A program made the translations under genes and the position numbers. A stretch of 44,496 nt of DNA from a virus. Of this stretch, positions 17,433 through 25,476 are shown piece by piece (position 1 is the stretch's first letter; every line of letters starts with the position of its first letter). The notes beneath the pieces are model-generated. The model did no database searches and had not been told where the DNA came from. It saw only the letters and a list, made by a program, of their open reading frames with translations. The DNA lies in the IMG/VR virus record IMGVR_UViG_3300030233_000283, positions 1 to 44,496 of that record; one strand, given 5' to 3'.

Positions 17433-18662
17433 TCACGCTTGGGGCGGCGCGTCCTCTTCCTCGTGTGCCCGATTCACTGGAGCGGACGGAGCACGCGGTG
17501 ATGGCGTCGGTGCCGTGCTCAGACCGGTCGGCTGCCGGGATTTGGCTGCCTTGCGCAGTGATCGAGGCCAGCCCCGTTCCGGCACCTTTGCGTCTCTCAG
17601 CGTTTTCATCGCCAGCGATGTATCGCCGCTGTCCCGCATGATTGTTTCTGCCCTGCGCACAGCATCCATAACAACCTGGTTCTGGCTGAGAAGGTTGGTC
17701 GTGCTGCCGGGACCTTCGGTCGGCCCCGAAACGCCAGTGACGTTGGTTTCAAGCGGCGGAAGATCGTTCTTCACAATAGATCCATCCGCTCCTGGCTTGG
17801 GCGCCTCGTCCTGCGTGGCCTGCGGTGCGCCGACTTTCTGGCCGGTGTTTTGATCCACGATCAGCCCCGGCGCAGATTTGCCCTTGCGGTTGCCTTGCGC
17901 ATCCGCGTCTCCCCCGAAATAGGCCTGGAACTTGCTGCGGCGCCCCGGTGCGATCCGCTGCAGGGCGTATTCGTTGATGAGGCGTTCCCGCTCTTCGACA
18001 GGCATGTCCTTGAATTTCGGTTCGTCGCCACTGAGGCCGCCGTCATACTGCTTCTCCAGAGACTTGATGGTCTCCGAGCGCAGGTCTTGGGCTTCCTTCT
18101 CCAGATCCTTCTTGGACTTCGATTGCTCGGAATGCCACGCCGCCGCGGCTTCCGGGTTGAAGTGCCGGGTGAAGAACGGCAGTGCATTGTCCTGCGGCAC
18201 AAAAGCTTCGCCGCTTTCCGACTTCACATAAAAGCCCGGGCCCTCGGTCGGATGCTCGGTGTACTCGAAACTGTAATCACCATTCGGTCCATATCCGTCC
18301 AGATCGGAGAGGTCGTTGGCAAGGCGCGCCGCCGCCTCATGGTCCCCTGCATTCAGCGCGGCGCCAATCGAACCGAACAGCTTCGTCCCCTTCCTGGAGG
18401 ACGCTTTCTGCGACCAGTCCCGGATCTGGTTGGCCTTCTCCACGTTGCCGTTCTGCATGTGGAGCGCATACTGGCGTTTCATCATGTAGTCGTAGGCTTC
18501 GTCCGACATGACGTTGTCAAACTTCTTGGAGGCGTCTTCCGCGACCTGGCGCATCTGGTTGCGGGTCTGACGCTTCTGGTTTGCGTCCTTGATGCCAAGG
18601 CCAAGGCGCACACCTGCGTCCATGCCCGACACAAAGCCGCCAAGTCCAGTACCGAAAGTCAT
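17433..18662 (-). CDS. Putative internal virion/ejection protein
   Basis: A 409-residue protein with GGAGAG before its ATG, 15 nt after the upstream virion gene. It begins with a Gly-rich segment (FGTGLGGFVSGMDAGVRLGLGIKDANQKR), followed by long charged helices and a Pro/Thr/Ala-rich disordered tail. This composition and its place between a virion protein and the giant hydrolase-bearing protein fit podovirus proteins ejected with DNA. No enzyme motif is visible. It is the last gene of the operon that starts at leader copy 2 and is convergent with the moron cassette. Confidence 0.6.
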   Translation of the reverse strand: MTFGTGLGGFVSGMDAGVRLGLGIKDANQKRQTRNQMRQVAEDASKKFDNVMSDEAYDYMMKRQYALHMQNGNVEKANQIRDWSQKASSRKGTKLFGSIGAALNAGDHEAAARLANDLSDLDGYGPNGDYSFEYTEHPTEGPGFYVKSESGEAFVPQDNALPFFTRHFNPEAAAAWHSEQSKSKKDLEKEAQDLRSETIKSLEKQYDGGLSGDEPKFKDMPVEERERLINEYALQRIAPGRRSKFQAYFGGDADAQGNRKGKSAPGLIVDQNTGQKVGAPQATQDEAPKPGADGSIVKNDLPPLETNVTGVSGPTEGPGSTTNLLSQNQVVMDAVRRAETIMRDSGDTSLAMKTLRDAKVPERGWPRSLRKAAKSRQPTGLSTAPTPSPRAPSAPVNRAHEEEDAPPQA

Positions 18663-18677
18663 GGCTCTCTCCGAGCG

Positions 18678-19969
18678 TTACGCGGCAAGCCCGGTCGGGC
18701 CGCGCATGGATTTGCGTTTCTGGTTGGTGTTCGCGGCCGGTTTGGACGGCTTGCCCGTCACCCCGACGGCCTCCGCGATCTTGTCGACCTTCCGATCAAG
18801 CTCGCCAATGGCTGCATGATGAAGTCCCAGCATGTCCTGGACTTCGATGGTGCTGCCGGTGCCGAGTCCGGTGGCGGCCTTCATGTCCTGCGCCATCGGC
18901 CCGACATGCCGTTTCTCGCCGCCGTCGCCCGCGCCGTCCTTGTATTCCCAGGTGCTGGCCGGAGCATCCTAACCGCATCGAGCGCCGCGCCCTCCGGAAT
19001 GTCCTTCTTGTCTTCCTTGGCATCCTCGTCGGAAAGGAACGCCACACCGAGACCGGCAAGGCCGCCCAGCGCCTGACCGAACCCGGCCGCGTTCTGTGCG
19101 GACATCTGTTGCTGCGTCCGCCAGATATCGATCTGGCTGTCGTGCTGGCGCTGCAGCGTATTGCCCATGCCCGCATAACCCTGCATCGCGCCGGAGAAGC
19201 CTGCGTTCATGATGCCGGAAGCCGAATTGGAAAGGCTCTGATTGTTCTGGGCGGCGGCGATGCCGGAACCGTAGGCATTGATGCCAAGGCCGGTGGCGTT
19301 GCCGGACGTTGTGGCGCTGGCATTGCCGGCATTCAGCCCCAGCGCGGTTGCCTGGGACGATTGCGCCGGCAGGCCGCGTCCCAGATTGGCAACGTCGGCC
19401 TTGAGAGCGAGACCGGTGGCCTCGACCTGCTTGCGGGCATTGTTCTGCGCGCCAGCGGAGCCCAGCGCCGTCCCGAGGTCGGAAGCGCGGTTGAGACCCT
19501 GGAACCGGCCGGATTTCGGATTGATGCCCATGGACGCGGCTTCGCGCTGCGAGGCTTCCCGCTGCTGCGCGGCCGCCGACTGCACATCCGCCTTCGCTTC
19601 GGCAGCTTCGGCGGCGCGGCGCTCTTCCGTGTCGTAGGTGCTGGCCTGTTCGACAAACTCGTCTTCGACCGGCTGAAAGACGTCCTTGTAGCGCTGCCGG
19701 TCTTCGCGGGCGTAACCGGCCTGCTCCTGGGCAAGCTCACGCTGCTCGTTGGCAATGTCCGTGGACAGCGCGTGCTGTTCCTCGGCCATGGTCAGCTGTC
19801 GCTCGGTATAGTCCTGGGTCAGCGCATCAAGTTCGGCCTGGCGTTCGGTGGAAACGTCAAACGCCTCGCGGGTGAACTCCAGCCAGTCTTCGCCGGTCTC
19901 GGCCTGCTTCAGCGCGGCCTTGCCGATATTGGGATCTGGTGCAGGGGCGGAAGGTGCTGATTTGCCCAT
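18678..19969 (-). CDS. Virion protein with C-terminal S74-like chaperone domain, interrupted by a -1 frameshift
   Basis: The frame from ATG 19969 encodes a helical, Ala/Gln/Glu-rich protein (about 330 residues), then a Gly/Asn/Ala-rich part, then SDEDAKEDKKDIPEGAALDAVR, the usual start of an S74-type intramolecular chaperone domain. At 18968-18970 the frame breaks. The -1 frame continues with DAPASTWEYKDGAG, HVGPMAQDMKAATGLG and AAIGELDRKV, the expected rest of that domain, to the stop at 18678. The break sits at AGGATG, where AGGGATG would restore Arg-Asp. It is therefore probably a 1-nt loss in a G run, from mutation or sequencing. Without it the protein ends in an unrelated tail at 18881. 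First gene behind leader copy 2. Confidence 0.7.
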
Positions 19970-20004
19970 GTCGTGCTCCTTGAAAAGGAGAGCACGTCCT
20001 GCGC
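19970..20004 (-). promoter_or_regulatory. Conserved late-gene leader, copy 2 (virion operon)
   Basis: The minus strand reads GCGCAGGACGTGC (19992-20004), then a hairpin with arms CGTGCTC and GAGCACG, then ATG 19969. The SD AAGGAG lies at the loop and 3' arm, so folding would hide it. The two GGA triplets start 20 nt apart. Confidence 0.65.
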
Positions 20005-20013
20005 TCAGCTATG

Positions 20014-20041
20014 ACGATAGGATTACCAGAGATTGAAGCAA
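20014..20041 (-). promoter_or_regulatory. Possible sigma70-type promoter of the virion operon
   Basis: On the minus strand TTGCTT (20036-20041) and TATCGT (20014-20019) are separated by 16 bp, just upstream of leader copy 2. The -35 is moderate and the -10 matches four of six consensus bases. Confidence 0.4.
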
Positions 20042-20051
20042 AACGGAAGGG

Positions 20052-20513
20052 TCAGCGGTCCAGCCGGTCGGGGTCTTCGATCCATCGGCATTCCTCGCGC
20101 AACATGCCGAACAGGAACATGTGCTCCCCGCGTGGCCCTGCGTGTCTCATCATTCCTTCCAGCTTCCAGCCGAAATTGTTGCAGAAGCGGATGCTGTCAT
20201 CGTTGAGCACCGAGACAAGGCTGGTGATGCGCCGGAAGCCGAGCTGCCCGAACGGGAAGAGCAGCGTTCGCAGGATGAATTGCCGGGTCAGCCAACGGCG
20301 GGTGCCATCGGAAACCACATGCAAGAGGCAGTCGGTGTCGGAGAACGTGTCGAACACGGCAACGCCCACGATTTCGCCGTCTCGGCGGTGTCCGATCGCT
20401 CGCGCATCGGAGCGAAACTCGAAGCCATTCGGCGTCAGATAGCTGTTGCCCATCTTGCGGGCGGCCCAATCAATGAGGGCGTCCTGATCGTCATAGAGAT
20501 AGTCGGAAGGCAT
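20052..20513 (-). CDS. GNAT-family acetyltransferase-like protein
   Basis: A 153-residue protein with a GNAT-like pattern: the beta-strand segment EIVGVAVFDTFSDTDCLLHVVSDG, then LTRQFILRTLLFPFGQLGFRRITSLVSVLNDDSIRFCNNFGWKLEGMMRH. The Asn-x-x-Ser-x-x-Phe-x-x-x-x-Gly-Trp-x-x-Glu-Gly pattern near residues 104-122 is typical of the acetyl-CoA fold C-terminal half. Phages often carry such a gene among accessory genes; the acceptor is unknown. It is the last gene of the leftward accessory operon, 6 nt after the previous gene, and precedes the virion promoter. Confidence 0.7.
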   Translation of the reverse strand: MPSDYLYDDQDALIDWAARKMGNSYLTPNGFEFRSDARAIGHRRDGEIVGVAVFDTFSDTDCLLHVVSDGTRRWLTRQFILRTLLFPFGQLGFRRITSLVSVLNDDSIRFCNNFGWKLEGMMRHAGPRGEHMFLFGMLREECRWIEDPDRLDR

Positions 20514-20519
20514 GTCGTG

Positions 20520-20918
20520 TCAAAATCTCGTATGCTGCAATTGCGGAACGCGGGCTCGTTGTGATTTTAAGTCACGTGACGGGACTGCCTGACCGAGGTT
20601 CAATGGCGGGATGCGCATGCAGACATTTGTGATCATGCCAGCGGTCGTGGGCCGTTCGTCCAGTTCAATCTCTAAACTCGACATGACCTCCACCACGATG
20701 CGAGCCACATCCTTCGTCATTTGTTGATCCAGATCTTCCAGGATCTTTTTCATGAGCGGCGCATTCACCGTCGAAATCGCGCGTCGTATCTCGTCTTCTG
20801 CCCTTTCTCTTTCCATTCGCAATTCCCGCCGATGACGGGCTTCTTCAGCCAGTCTTTTCCGGCGTTTAACGCGCATCTTCGCCATTTCGATCTGCGCAAA
20901 GGTGTGCTTCCTACGCAT
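20520..20918 (-). CDS. Basic coiled-coil protein, hypothetical
   Basis: A 132-residue protein starting at ATG 20918 (MRRKHTFAQIEMAKMRVKRRK), with AAGGAG six nt upstream; the longer in-frame reading to 21068 has no such signal and poor composition. The N-terminal half is very rich in Arg, Lys and Glu and should be one long helix; the C-terminal half is mixed helix (APLMKKILEDLDQQMTKDVARIVVEVMSSLEIEL). No known family. The basic helix could bind nucleic acid. Confidence 0.5.
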   Translation of the reverse strand: MRRKHTFAQIEMAKMRVKRRKRLAEEARHRRELRMERERAEDEIRRAISTVNAPLMKKILEDLDQQMTKDVARIVVEVMSSLEIELDERPTTAGMITNVCMRIPPLNLGQAVPSRDLKSQRARVPQLQHTRF

Positions 20919-20971
20919 TAACGGCTCCTTATGAGTCACTAACAAATTTCGGCTTTTTCCAGTAACCACTA

Positions 20972-21001
20972 CTCGGCAGGGGAATGCTGCCCCGAGTTTT
21001 T
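20972..21001 (+). terminator. Rho-independent terminator reading rightward
   Basis: CTCGGCAG and CTGCCCCGAG pair with a 2-nt bulge (20972-20996), followed by TTTTT (20997-21001) on the plus strand. On the minus strand no T-run follows. It lies in a 209-bp gap (20919-21127) between two leftward genes; no rightward gene ends before it, so it probably blocks antisense transcription. Confidence 0.55.
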
Positions 21002-21127
21002 CGGACCTGAATTTCCGCCAACCTGGCGAGCTGCACGCGCCGAAACTCGTGGCGCAACTTGCGCCCATACGACTTCAGACGGCACAACCGAAACTCAATT
21101 CTCGCCATCGCTTCGGCTCCATCCTCT

Positions 21128-21328
21128 TCATAGATTCCTGTACCCGGAAAAGCTGCATTCCTGGCATTTGACGCTCACTTGCGGCGGGTCGGAGGTAAAA
21201 ACCGCATCTGGATTGTCATCGACCAGTTCCGCGCCGCAGTCCGGACAGGCGATACCGTTCTTGCGCGGGCCCGGTTCGGCGCGTTTGGCTCTTTCCCAGT
21301 TCCAGCGGTCGAGTGATTTCAGCGTCAT
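21128..21328 (-). CDS. Small zinc-ribbon protein
   Basis: A 66-residue protein with two CxxC pairs, CPDC (28-31) and CQEC (55-58), separated by a short beta-rich loop, the layout of a zinc ribbon. The N-terminus is basic (WNWERAKRAEPGPRKNG). The ATG overlaps the stop of the upstream gene by four nt, so the two small metal-binding proteins are co-translated. Such proteins occur in early and accessory phage operons and may bind DNA or partner proteins; the role is unknown. Confidence 0.65.
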   Translation of the reverse strand: MTLKSLDRWNWERAKRAEPGPRKNGIACPDCGAELVDDNPDAVFTSDPPQVSVKCQECSFSGYRNL

Positions 21329-21564
21329 TGGGTCAGTTCCTTGATGGCTTGAGCCAGCTTTTCAGCCGGTTTGGTTTTTGCTTCGATACAATGCTGGCAA
21401 GGATTAATCTGGATCGGTGTGACATACCGGACCTTTGCGCCGGTCGGATCGCCGAGGCGCCCCGAGTCCTGCGTGTTGTCAACCTCTTGCTCCTCATCGG
21501 TTCGGAGGGTCAGCCCCCGGCCACAGGCGGAACAGGCAAACGACATGATCAATTGTTCACGCAT
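21325..21564 (-). CDS. Small protein with two Cys pairs, probable zinc binder
   Basis: A 79-residue protein (MREQLIMSFACSACG) with CSAC (11-14) and CQHC (56-59). I chose ATG 21564 because GAAGGG lies 6 nt upstream; an in-frame ATG five codons earlier lacks a good signal. It overlaps the end of the Gp37/Gp68-like gene by 8 nt and the next zinc-ribbon gene by 4 nt. The long stretch between Cys pairs has no clear motif. Function unknown. Confidence 0.6.
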   Translation of the reverse strand: MREQLIMSFACSACGRGLTLRTDEEQEVDNTQDSGRLGDPTGAKVRYVTPIQINPCQHCIEAKTKPAEKLAQAIKELTQ

Positions 21565-22342
21565 GGGCGGGCCCTTCATTGTGTTGTGCGGTCACTGGGA
21601 TGGCATTGTGCAAGACGCCATCCAACAGACGGCCCTTGGCCTTGATGTCACGCTGCGAGCGGCCCGGATACTGCTTGAAAAAGAACGGCACATTGGCCGC
21701 TGCGCACTGATCGCGGACAGAGCGAAACCAGTCTGTTTTGGTAGGACGGAAAAGCACACCGCTCTCACCGCCGACAATCACCCAGGACGGCATGATGTCG
21801 GCAGGGATAGGGCCAAGGTCACCCAACAGCGGTTCCGCGCTCCAGAAGGTGATGGGCGCGGGCAGCTTGGCGAGCGCCTTGCCCCTGCGCAGCATTTCTT
21901 CCCGGTTCTCGGTCGATGCGCCTACCCACGCATTGGTCGGCCAGTCCTCGATCAGATCGGGGTAGAGCGAGGCGACCTTCTGCGGGCGCTTGGTCAACAG
22001 CAGGAAGTCGAGGTTCTGACAGGCGCGAATATCTTCCACCAGATCACGGCGCCATTGTGGGGCGACTGACCAGTGGTTGTCGCAGATATCGGCAAGGCTC
22101 GCCGTGAAAACGCGCTGGCGAATGCCAAGTTCACCGGCTTGCCGGTTCCAACGCTTGAGATTGCCACGGGTCTTGGTCCGGGTTCTGCGCGCCTTCGGCC
22201 CCCAGCGGCTGGTCTTTTGTTGCAGGTGGCGATTGTCCCAGTCTTCGGCGTAACAATTGTCACAAGCCGGAGACACCTTGGTACACCCGATCCACGGGTT
22301 ATAGGTGTGGTCCGTCCACCCGATATTGCTGTTTTCGGCCAT
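21557..22342 (-). CDS. Phage Gp37/Gp68-family protein (DUF5131)
   Basis: A 261-residue protein starting at ATG 22342 (MAENSNIGWTDHTYNPW) after AGGAAAG. Family landmarks are clear: IGWTDHTYNPWIGCTKVSPACDNCYA with Cys spaced CX7CX2C, VFTASLADICDN, FLLLTKRP, WVGASTENR, ITFWSAEPLLGDLG, SWVIVGGESG and FFFKQYPG. The Cys cluster and barrel-like strand order suggest a radical-SAM-like fold. It is widespread in phages and mobile elements; no reaction is established to my knowledge. Second gene of the accessory operon, 8 nt after the upstream gene. Confidence 0.9.
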   Translation of the reverse strand: MAENSNIGWTDHTYNPWIGCTKVSPACDNCYAEDWDNRHLQQKTSRWGPKARRTRTKTRGNLKRWNRQAGELGIRQRVFTASLADICDNHWSVAPQWRRDLVEDIRACQNLDFLLLTKRPQKVASLYPDLIEDWPTNAWVGASTENREEMLRRGKALAKLPAPITFWSAEPLLGDLGPIPADIMPSWVIVGGESGVLFRPTKTDWFRSVRDQCAAANVPFFFKQYPGRSQRDIKAKGRLLDGVLHNAIPVTAQHNEGPAHA

Positions 22343-22350
22343 GGTCTTTC

Positions 22351-22773
22351 CTAAAACGCAAGACGCACTGAAGCGCCCCGGCAAAAATCGATGAAGGCCA
22401 GATCCGGCAAGACATCAGATAGACACAACCACTTCAGATATTTCGCGCTGCTGCGCGTTGTGGCGATAATCCTGTCGGAATAGGTGTCCGAACCGATCCG
22501 GTAGCGCACTTCGAACGACCGGTGCGGGTCGCCGATCAGTTTCAGATGGGCTTCAAGTGCCAACCGGCCGATGCCGCTCACATGAAACCAGGTTATGCCG
22601 TCCAGGGTGTGCCCTTCGATCCAGAAGGCGGACGCCCTGAAATACGCCTTGTCCTTTTCCGAAGAGACGGCGAAGTGGTCGCGGTAGGTCTCCCCGGTCG
22701 GATCGAGGGGACGGCCAAGCGCATGGTCGATCCGGTCCATATCCTTGTCTTTCAGATACCTGTTCACCTGCAT
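22351..22773 (-). CDS. Hypothetical protein, first gene of the operator-controlled accessory operon
   Basis: A 140-residue protein starting at ATG 22773 (MQVNRYLKDKDMDRIDHALG) with AGGAGGCG upstream; the longer reading to 23037 crosses the operator region and the divergent gene, so I reject it. The N-terminal part (RIDHALGRPLDPTGETYRDHFAVS) has a form frequent in phage hypotheticals; the rest is mixed alpha/beta with one Trp-rich segment. No known function. Its promoter region carries two repressor-like operators, so it is probably silent in the lysogen. Confidence 0.6.
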   Translation of the reverse strand: MQVNRYLKDKDMDRIDHALGRPLDPTGETYRDHFAVSSEKDKAYFRASAFWIEGHTLDGITWFHVSGIGRLALEAHLKLIGDPHRSFEVRYRIGSDTYSDRIIATTRSSAKYLKWLCLSDVLPDLAFIDFCRGASVRLAF

Positions 22774-22797
22774 GGTCTTCGCCTCCTGCGTCGCGCA

Positions 22798-22847
22798 TGT
22801 CCTCGAAAGGGGATGGATGCGGAGCGTAATATCTCCTATAGAGGATA
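22798..22847. promoter_or_regulatory. Pair of repressor operators in a divergent promoter region
   Basis: TGTCCTCGAAAGGGGATG (22798-22815) and TATCTCCTATAGAGGATA (22830-22847) are 18-bp near-palindromes of the same type as the immunity operators. The second has half-sites TATCTCCT and TATCCTCT around a 2-bp centre. They start 32 bp apart and lie between the leftward operon (start 22773) and the rightward gene at 22873. Confidence 0.6.
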
Positions 22848-22872
22848 TCAAGGCAGATTTCAGGAGACCGAA

Positions 22873-23148
22873 ATGGGCAAAGCTGCACCAACACCGCCAT
22901 ATCCCGATCCGTTCTTCGACCGGCACACCATGGACGCCGAACGCCCGCAGCGGCGCCCTTCTGCGCGGCAAAGGCCACGGGCAGAAACCGCCGCCGACCA
23001 GTACCTGAAACAGCGCGAACGGCGCCTCTGGTGGCAACTTTTGTGGATTGTAATGTCGATCCTGACCGCTGGCCTTGGGGCAATGCTCTATCTGCGGCTG
23101 AGTGTGCTTGCGGCGGGACTGGGGTTCACGACCGGTTCGGGCTTCTGA
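22873..23148 (+). CDS. Small single-span membrane protein
   Basis: A 91-residue protein starting at ATG 22873, with CAGGAG six nt upstream. The first 50 residues are Pro/Arg-rich and hydrophilic. One long hydrophobic segment (about 53-84, LWWQLLWIVMSILTAGLGAMLYLRLSVLAAGLG) forms one, possibly two, membrane helices. It is one of the few rightward genes, placed behind the operator pair at 22798-22847. Its last 23 nt overlap the end of the convergent VRR-NUC gene. It might be a holin-like or exclusion protein, but neither is supported by a motif. Confidence 0.6.
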   Translation: MGKAAPTPPYPDPFFDRHTMDAERPQRRPSARQRPRAETAADQYLKQRERRLWWQLLWIVMSILTAGLGAMLYLRLSVLAAGLGFTTGSGF

Positions 23149-23452
23149 AGATTTGCCACTGGCTCAACATGCCAAGTGCTTCTTCCAAGCCGTATGCGAC
23201 GGCGTTCAGAACACCCCATTGCGTGCAGGTTTCACCGAAGGTCTTCTGATAAGCTGACAGCTTACCCTTTTCGGTCTTCAGCTCCAGGAACCCTGCACCA
23301 AGCGGGCCGATCACGACAAGATCATAGAGCCCGGGTGTCAGTCCGGCTTGACCGAATGCCTTCTGGTTCGGGATCGCCGCGACCAACGTGCCCGGTCGGC
23401 CTCGAACGCGCCAATGCTCGATCACCGCGGACTGGATCTGCGCTTCTCTCAA
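23126..23452 (-). CDS. VRR-NUC domain nuclease
   Basis: A 108-residue stand-alone VRR-NUC domain. It begins MREAQIQSAVIEHWR (Glu3 and Gln5 typical), then AIPNQKAFGQAGLTPGLYDLVVIGPLGAGFLELKTEKGKLSAYQ, with the catalytic Asp in YDLVV and the E-L-K motif of the PD-(D/E)xK-like core, and ends in a helix with WGVLNAVAYGLEEAL. Phage members may act as Holliday-junction or flap nucleases. It starts in a four-nt overlap with the upstream gene and is the last gene of the tail operon. Confidence 0.8.
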   Translation of the reverse strand: MREAQIQSAVIEHWRVRGRPGTLVAAIPNQKAFGQAGLTPGLYDLVVIGPLGAGFLELKTEKGKLSAYQKTFGETCTQWGVLNAVAYGLEEALGMLSQWQIFRSPNRS

Positions 23453-23706
23453 AGTTGCCTCTTCTGAAGCGATTGCATCATCGCGACCAGTCTTCGATGG
23501 AGCATGTGGACGTCATCTACCAGCGCATCAAACTCGGCCTTGGTCGGCGCAGCGCCGGCAGCATGTTGAGACTGCAACCGGGTGCTAAGGCTCATCAGTC
23601 CGGATAGATCCTCAAGGCGCACCGCTGCACGCTGCATTGCTCCGGGACGCTCCCCGGCCAGGGTTTCAAGCGTTTCAAGGTCGCGTCGGCTCGCCCTTTG
23701 GTCCAT
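23449..23706 (-). CDS. Small helical hypothetical protein
   Basis: An 85-residue protein, nearly all helix and rich in Arg, Leu and Ala (RASRRDLETLETLAGERPGAMQRAAVRLEDL), ending in a second helix (FDALVDDVHMLHRRLVAMMQSLQKRQL). No signal peptide or membrane segment. It starts 4 nt after the tail protein and shares a four-nt overlap with the VRR-NUC gene. Position and size would fit a small structural adaptor or chaperone. No family recognised. Confidence 0.5.
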   Translation of the reverse strand: MDQRASRRDLETLETLAGERPGAMQRAAVRLEDLSGLMSLSTRLQSQHAAGAAPTKAEFDALVDDVHMLHRRLVAMMQSLQKRQL

Positions 23707-23710
23707 CGGA

Positions 23711-25456
23711 TCAAACCACCTGTTTCAGATCGGAAATTGTGTGACCCAACAGGATCTGGCTGATTGACGTCCGCCCCTTGGCAGCGACTTCCCAGGACCG
23801 CGCAAGGAACCCGCTCGGCAGACGTACCGGGCGATTGATGGTGTTCACCGAGGCGACCGGCGTTCCGTCCGCAAAGATCGTGACTTCCGGCGTGACCGCC
23901 GCATCCGGCAGTGGGGCCAGCATGTCCCCGCCGACCGTATAGGCGTTCAGAACGTGGCTGTTCAGCTCGCCGTTGATCGGGCCTGCGGCTATCAAGTCGG
24001 CATTGGCCTGCGCAGTTGCCGCGATATCCGCGTCGATCCGCTCAACCTCTTCCTCACTCAGCTTGCTTTCCGCATCCACCTGGATCAAACCGAAGTTGGT
24101 CGGTGCGGTCAGCCGGAACTCCTTGGATCGCCATGAATAGATCGCGGCCGACCCGATGGTCGGGTCAAACTCGCAGATATCGTCGCTGCCCAGCTTCAGG
24201 AAATAGAGTTTGCTTTCCGTCAGATCGTACCAGACCGCCGAGGCCTTGGCGCTGGATCGCAGCAGGTAAGGCGTGCCGCCGACATCGATGAACAGCGCCC
24301 CCGCGACCACATTGGCCTTCGAATCCTGCGTGTTGTAGAACAACACGTAACGCCCGCTGATCTGCGAGGCGACTGCCGTTTCCGGCGAAAGGGCTAGCCA
24401 CTTGTCCCGGTTGAACAGGTTCGCGGTCACGATGCGCGGATTGACATCGCCGCCGATCACCACCAGACCGTCACGCGACGGATATGCAATGGCATAACCA
24501 AGATCCACTACAGCCCGCGAATTGATGCATGGCAGGTTCTTCTCGATCTTGTCCATGCGCATGACGGAGGGATGCGAGCCGGTAATGTAATAGGGCTGGC
24601 CTTCGGTCATCACGATCAAGACGCTGCCCACGGCGCCGAGCGCAACGATAGGGTAGTCCGTGGTCTGAACGTACTTTTCGGGCCAGGCATGCGGGCGCCA
24701 TGGCTCGCTGAAGTAAAGATCCTTGCCTGAGAAGGCCGCCATCATGCCGTTGGGCAGACTGATGATGCCCGAGAGCCCGTCCGGCGGCGCATTCCAGTCG
24801 GCAGACGGCAATGGTTCGTTGAAGGCATCGACAGGCACATTGTCTGCAAAATCGCCGTTTGAGACATCGCGTTCGGCGATGAAGTAGAGGTAGGTACCGA
24901 CTTCGCCTGTCTGGGACCGGTAGATCCGCTGTTTGGTGATGTTGCGTCCTGTCGGCGCATCCTCGAACCCGGAAAGCGTCACGGTCTGACCGGCTTGCCA
25001 GTCGGTATCCGCGCTCGGCGGGGATGGCTCGGACTCTTCCCCGAACGCGGTCACAAACGTATAGACATAGAGCCGGGTGGCAACGTTGCCCGTCCCCGCA
25101 CCGGACACGGCGGTGCCGAGCGCGGTGGTCGGGGCAGGCACGGCTAGGTCATAGGTTTCTCCGGCAACGCGCATTTTTGGAACGCCGTCCCCGGTGAAAT
25201 AGAGCCGGTCGTCGGCCACAGGCCCCGGGACTGCGTGAACCTCATTCGCAAAGGACAGCCATTCGCCACCGAATTTGATGATCGTCTTGTCTGTGGCAGA
25301 ACCGGCAGTGTCGACCTGGACGGGCTGCCGGATCGGCGTCAGTCCACCGTCGTCCAACCGCAGGTCAAACGCATCCTGCGCCGCCGTGTCCGGCAACAGG
25401 TGCGGCTTGATCAACGGTTGCTCACCGATGAACCCGGTCAGTTTGATGGCGGCCAT
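23711..25456 (-). CDS. Tail/DNA-stabilisation protein, beta-rich
   Basis: A 581-residue protein starting at ATG 25456 (MAAIKLTGFIGEQPLIKPHLLPDTAAQDAFDLRLDDGGLTPIRQP), 20 nt after the upstream stop. This opening is typical of phage tail proteins found with P22-like portals, comparable in role to P22 gp10. The body is rich in repeated beta segments (TRLYVYTFVTAFGEESEPSPPS, DLYFSEPWRPHAWP, YAIAYPSRDGLVVIGG) as in a beta-propeller, with a helical insertion (SKLSEEEVERIDADIAATAQANADLI) and a C-terminal strand domain. It probably forms part of the tail hub that closes the portal after packaging. Confidence 0.7.
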   Translation of the reverse strand: MAAIKLTGFIGEQPLIKPHLLPDTAAQDAFDLRLDDGGLTPIRQPVQVDTAGSATDKTIIKFGGEWLSFANEVHAVPGPVADDRLYFTGDGVPKMRVAGETYDLAVPAPTTALGTAVSGAGTGNVATRLYVYTFVTAFGEESEPSPPSADTDWQAGQTVTLSGFEDAPTGRNITKQRIYRSQTGEVGTYLYFIAERDVSNGDFADNVPVDAFNEPLPSADWNAPPDGLSGIISLPNGMMAAFSGKDLYFSEPWRPHAWPEKYVQTTDYPIVALGAVGSVLIVMTEGQPYYITGSHPSVMRMDKIEKNLPCINSRAVVDLGYAIAYPSRDGLVVIGGDVNPRIVTANLFNRDKWLALSPETAVASQISGRYVLFYNTQDSKANVVAGALFIDVGGTPYLLRSSAKASAVWYDLTESKLYFLKLGSDDICEFDPTIGSAAIYSWRSKEFRLTAPTNFGLIQVDAESKLSEEEVERIDADIAATAQANADLIAAGPINGELNSHVLNAYTVGGDMLAPLPDAAVTPEVTIFADGTPVASVNTINRPVRLPSGFLARSWEVAAKGRTSISQILLGHTISDLKQVV

Positions 25457-25476
25457 GTTGGTTTTGGGTCCTTTGC

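Noticed and set aside
22522-22872. Upstream extension of the small plus-strand membrane protein gene
   Set aside because: It runs antisense through the divergent gene and the operator pair. ATG 22873 has a clear SD.
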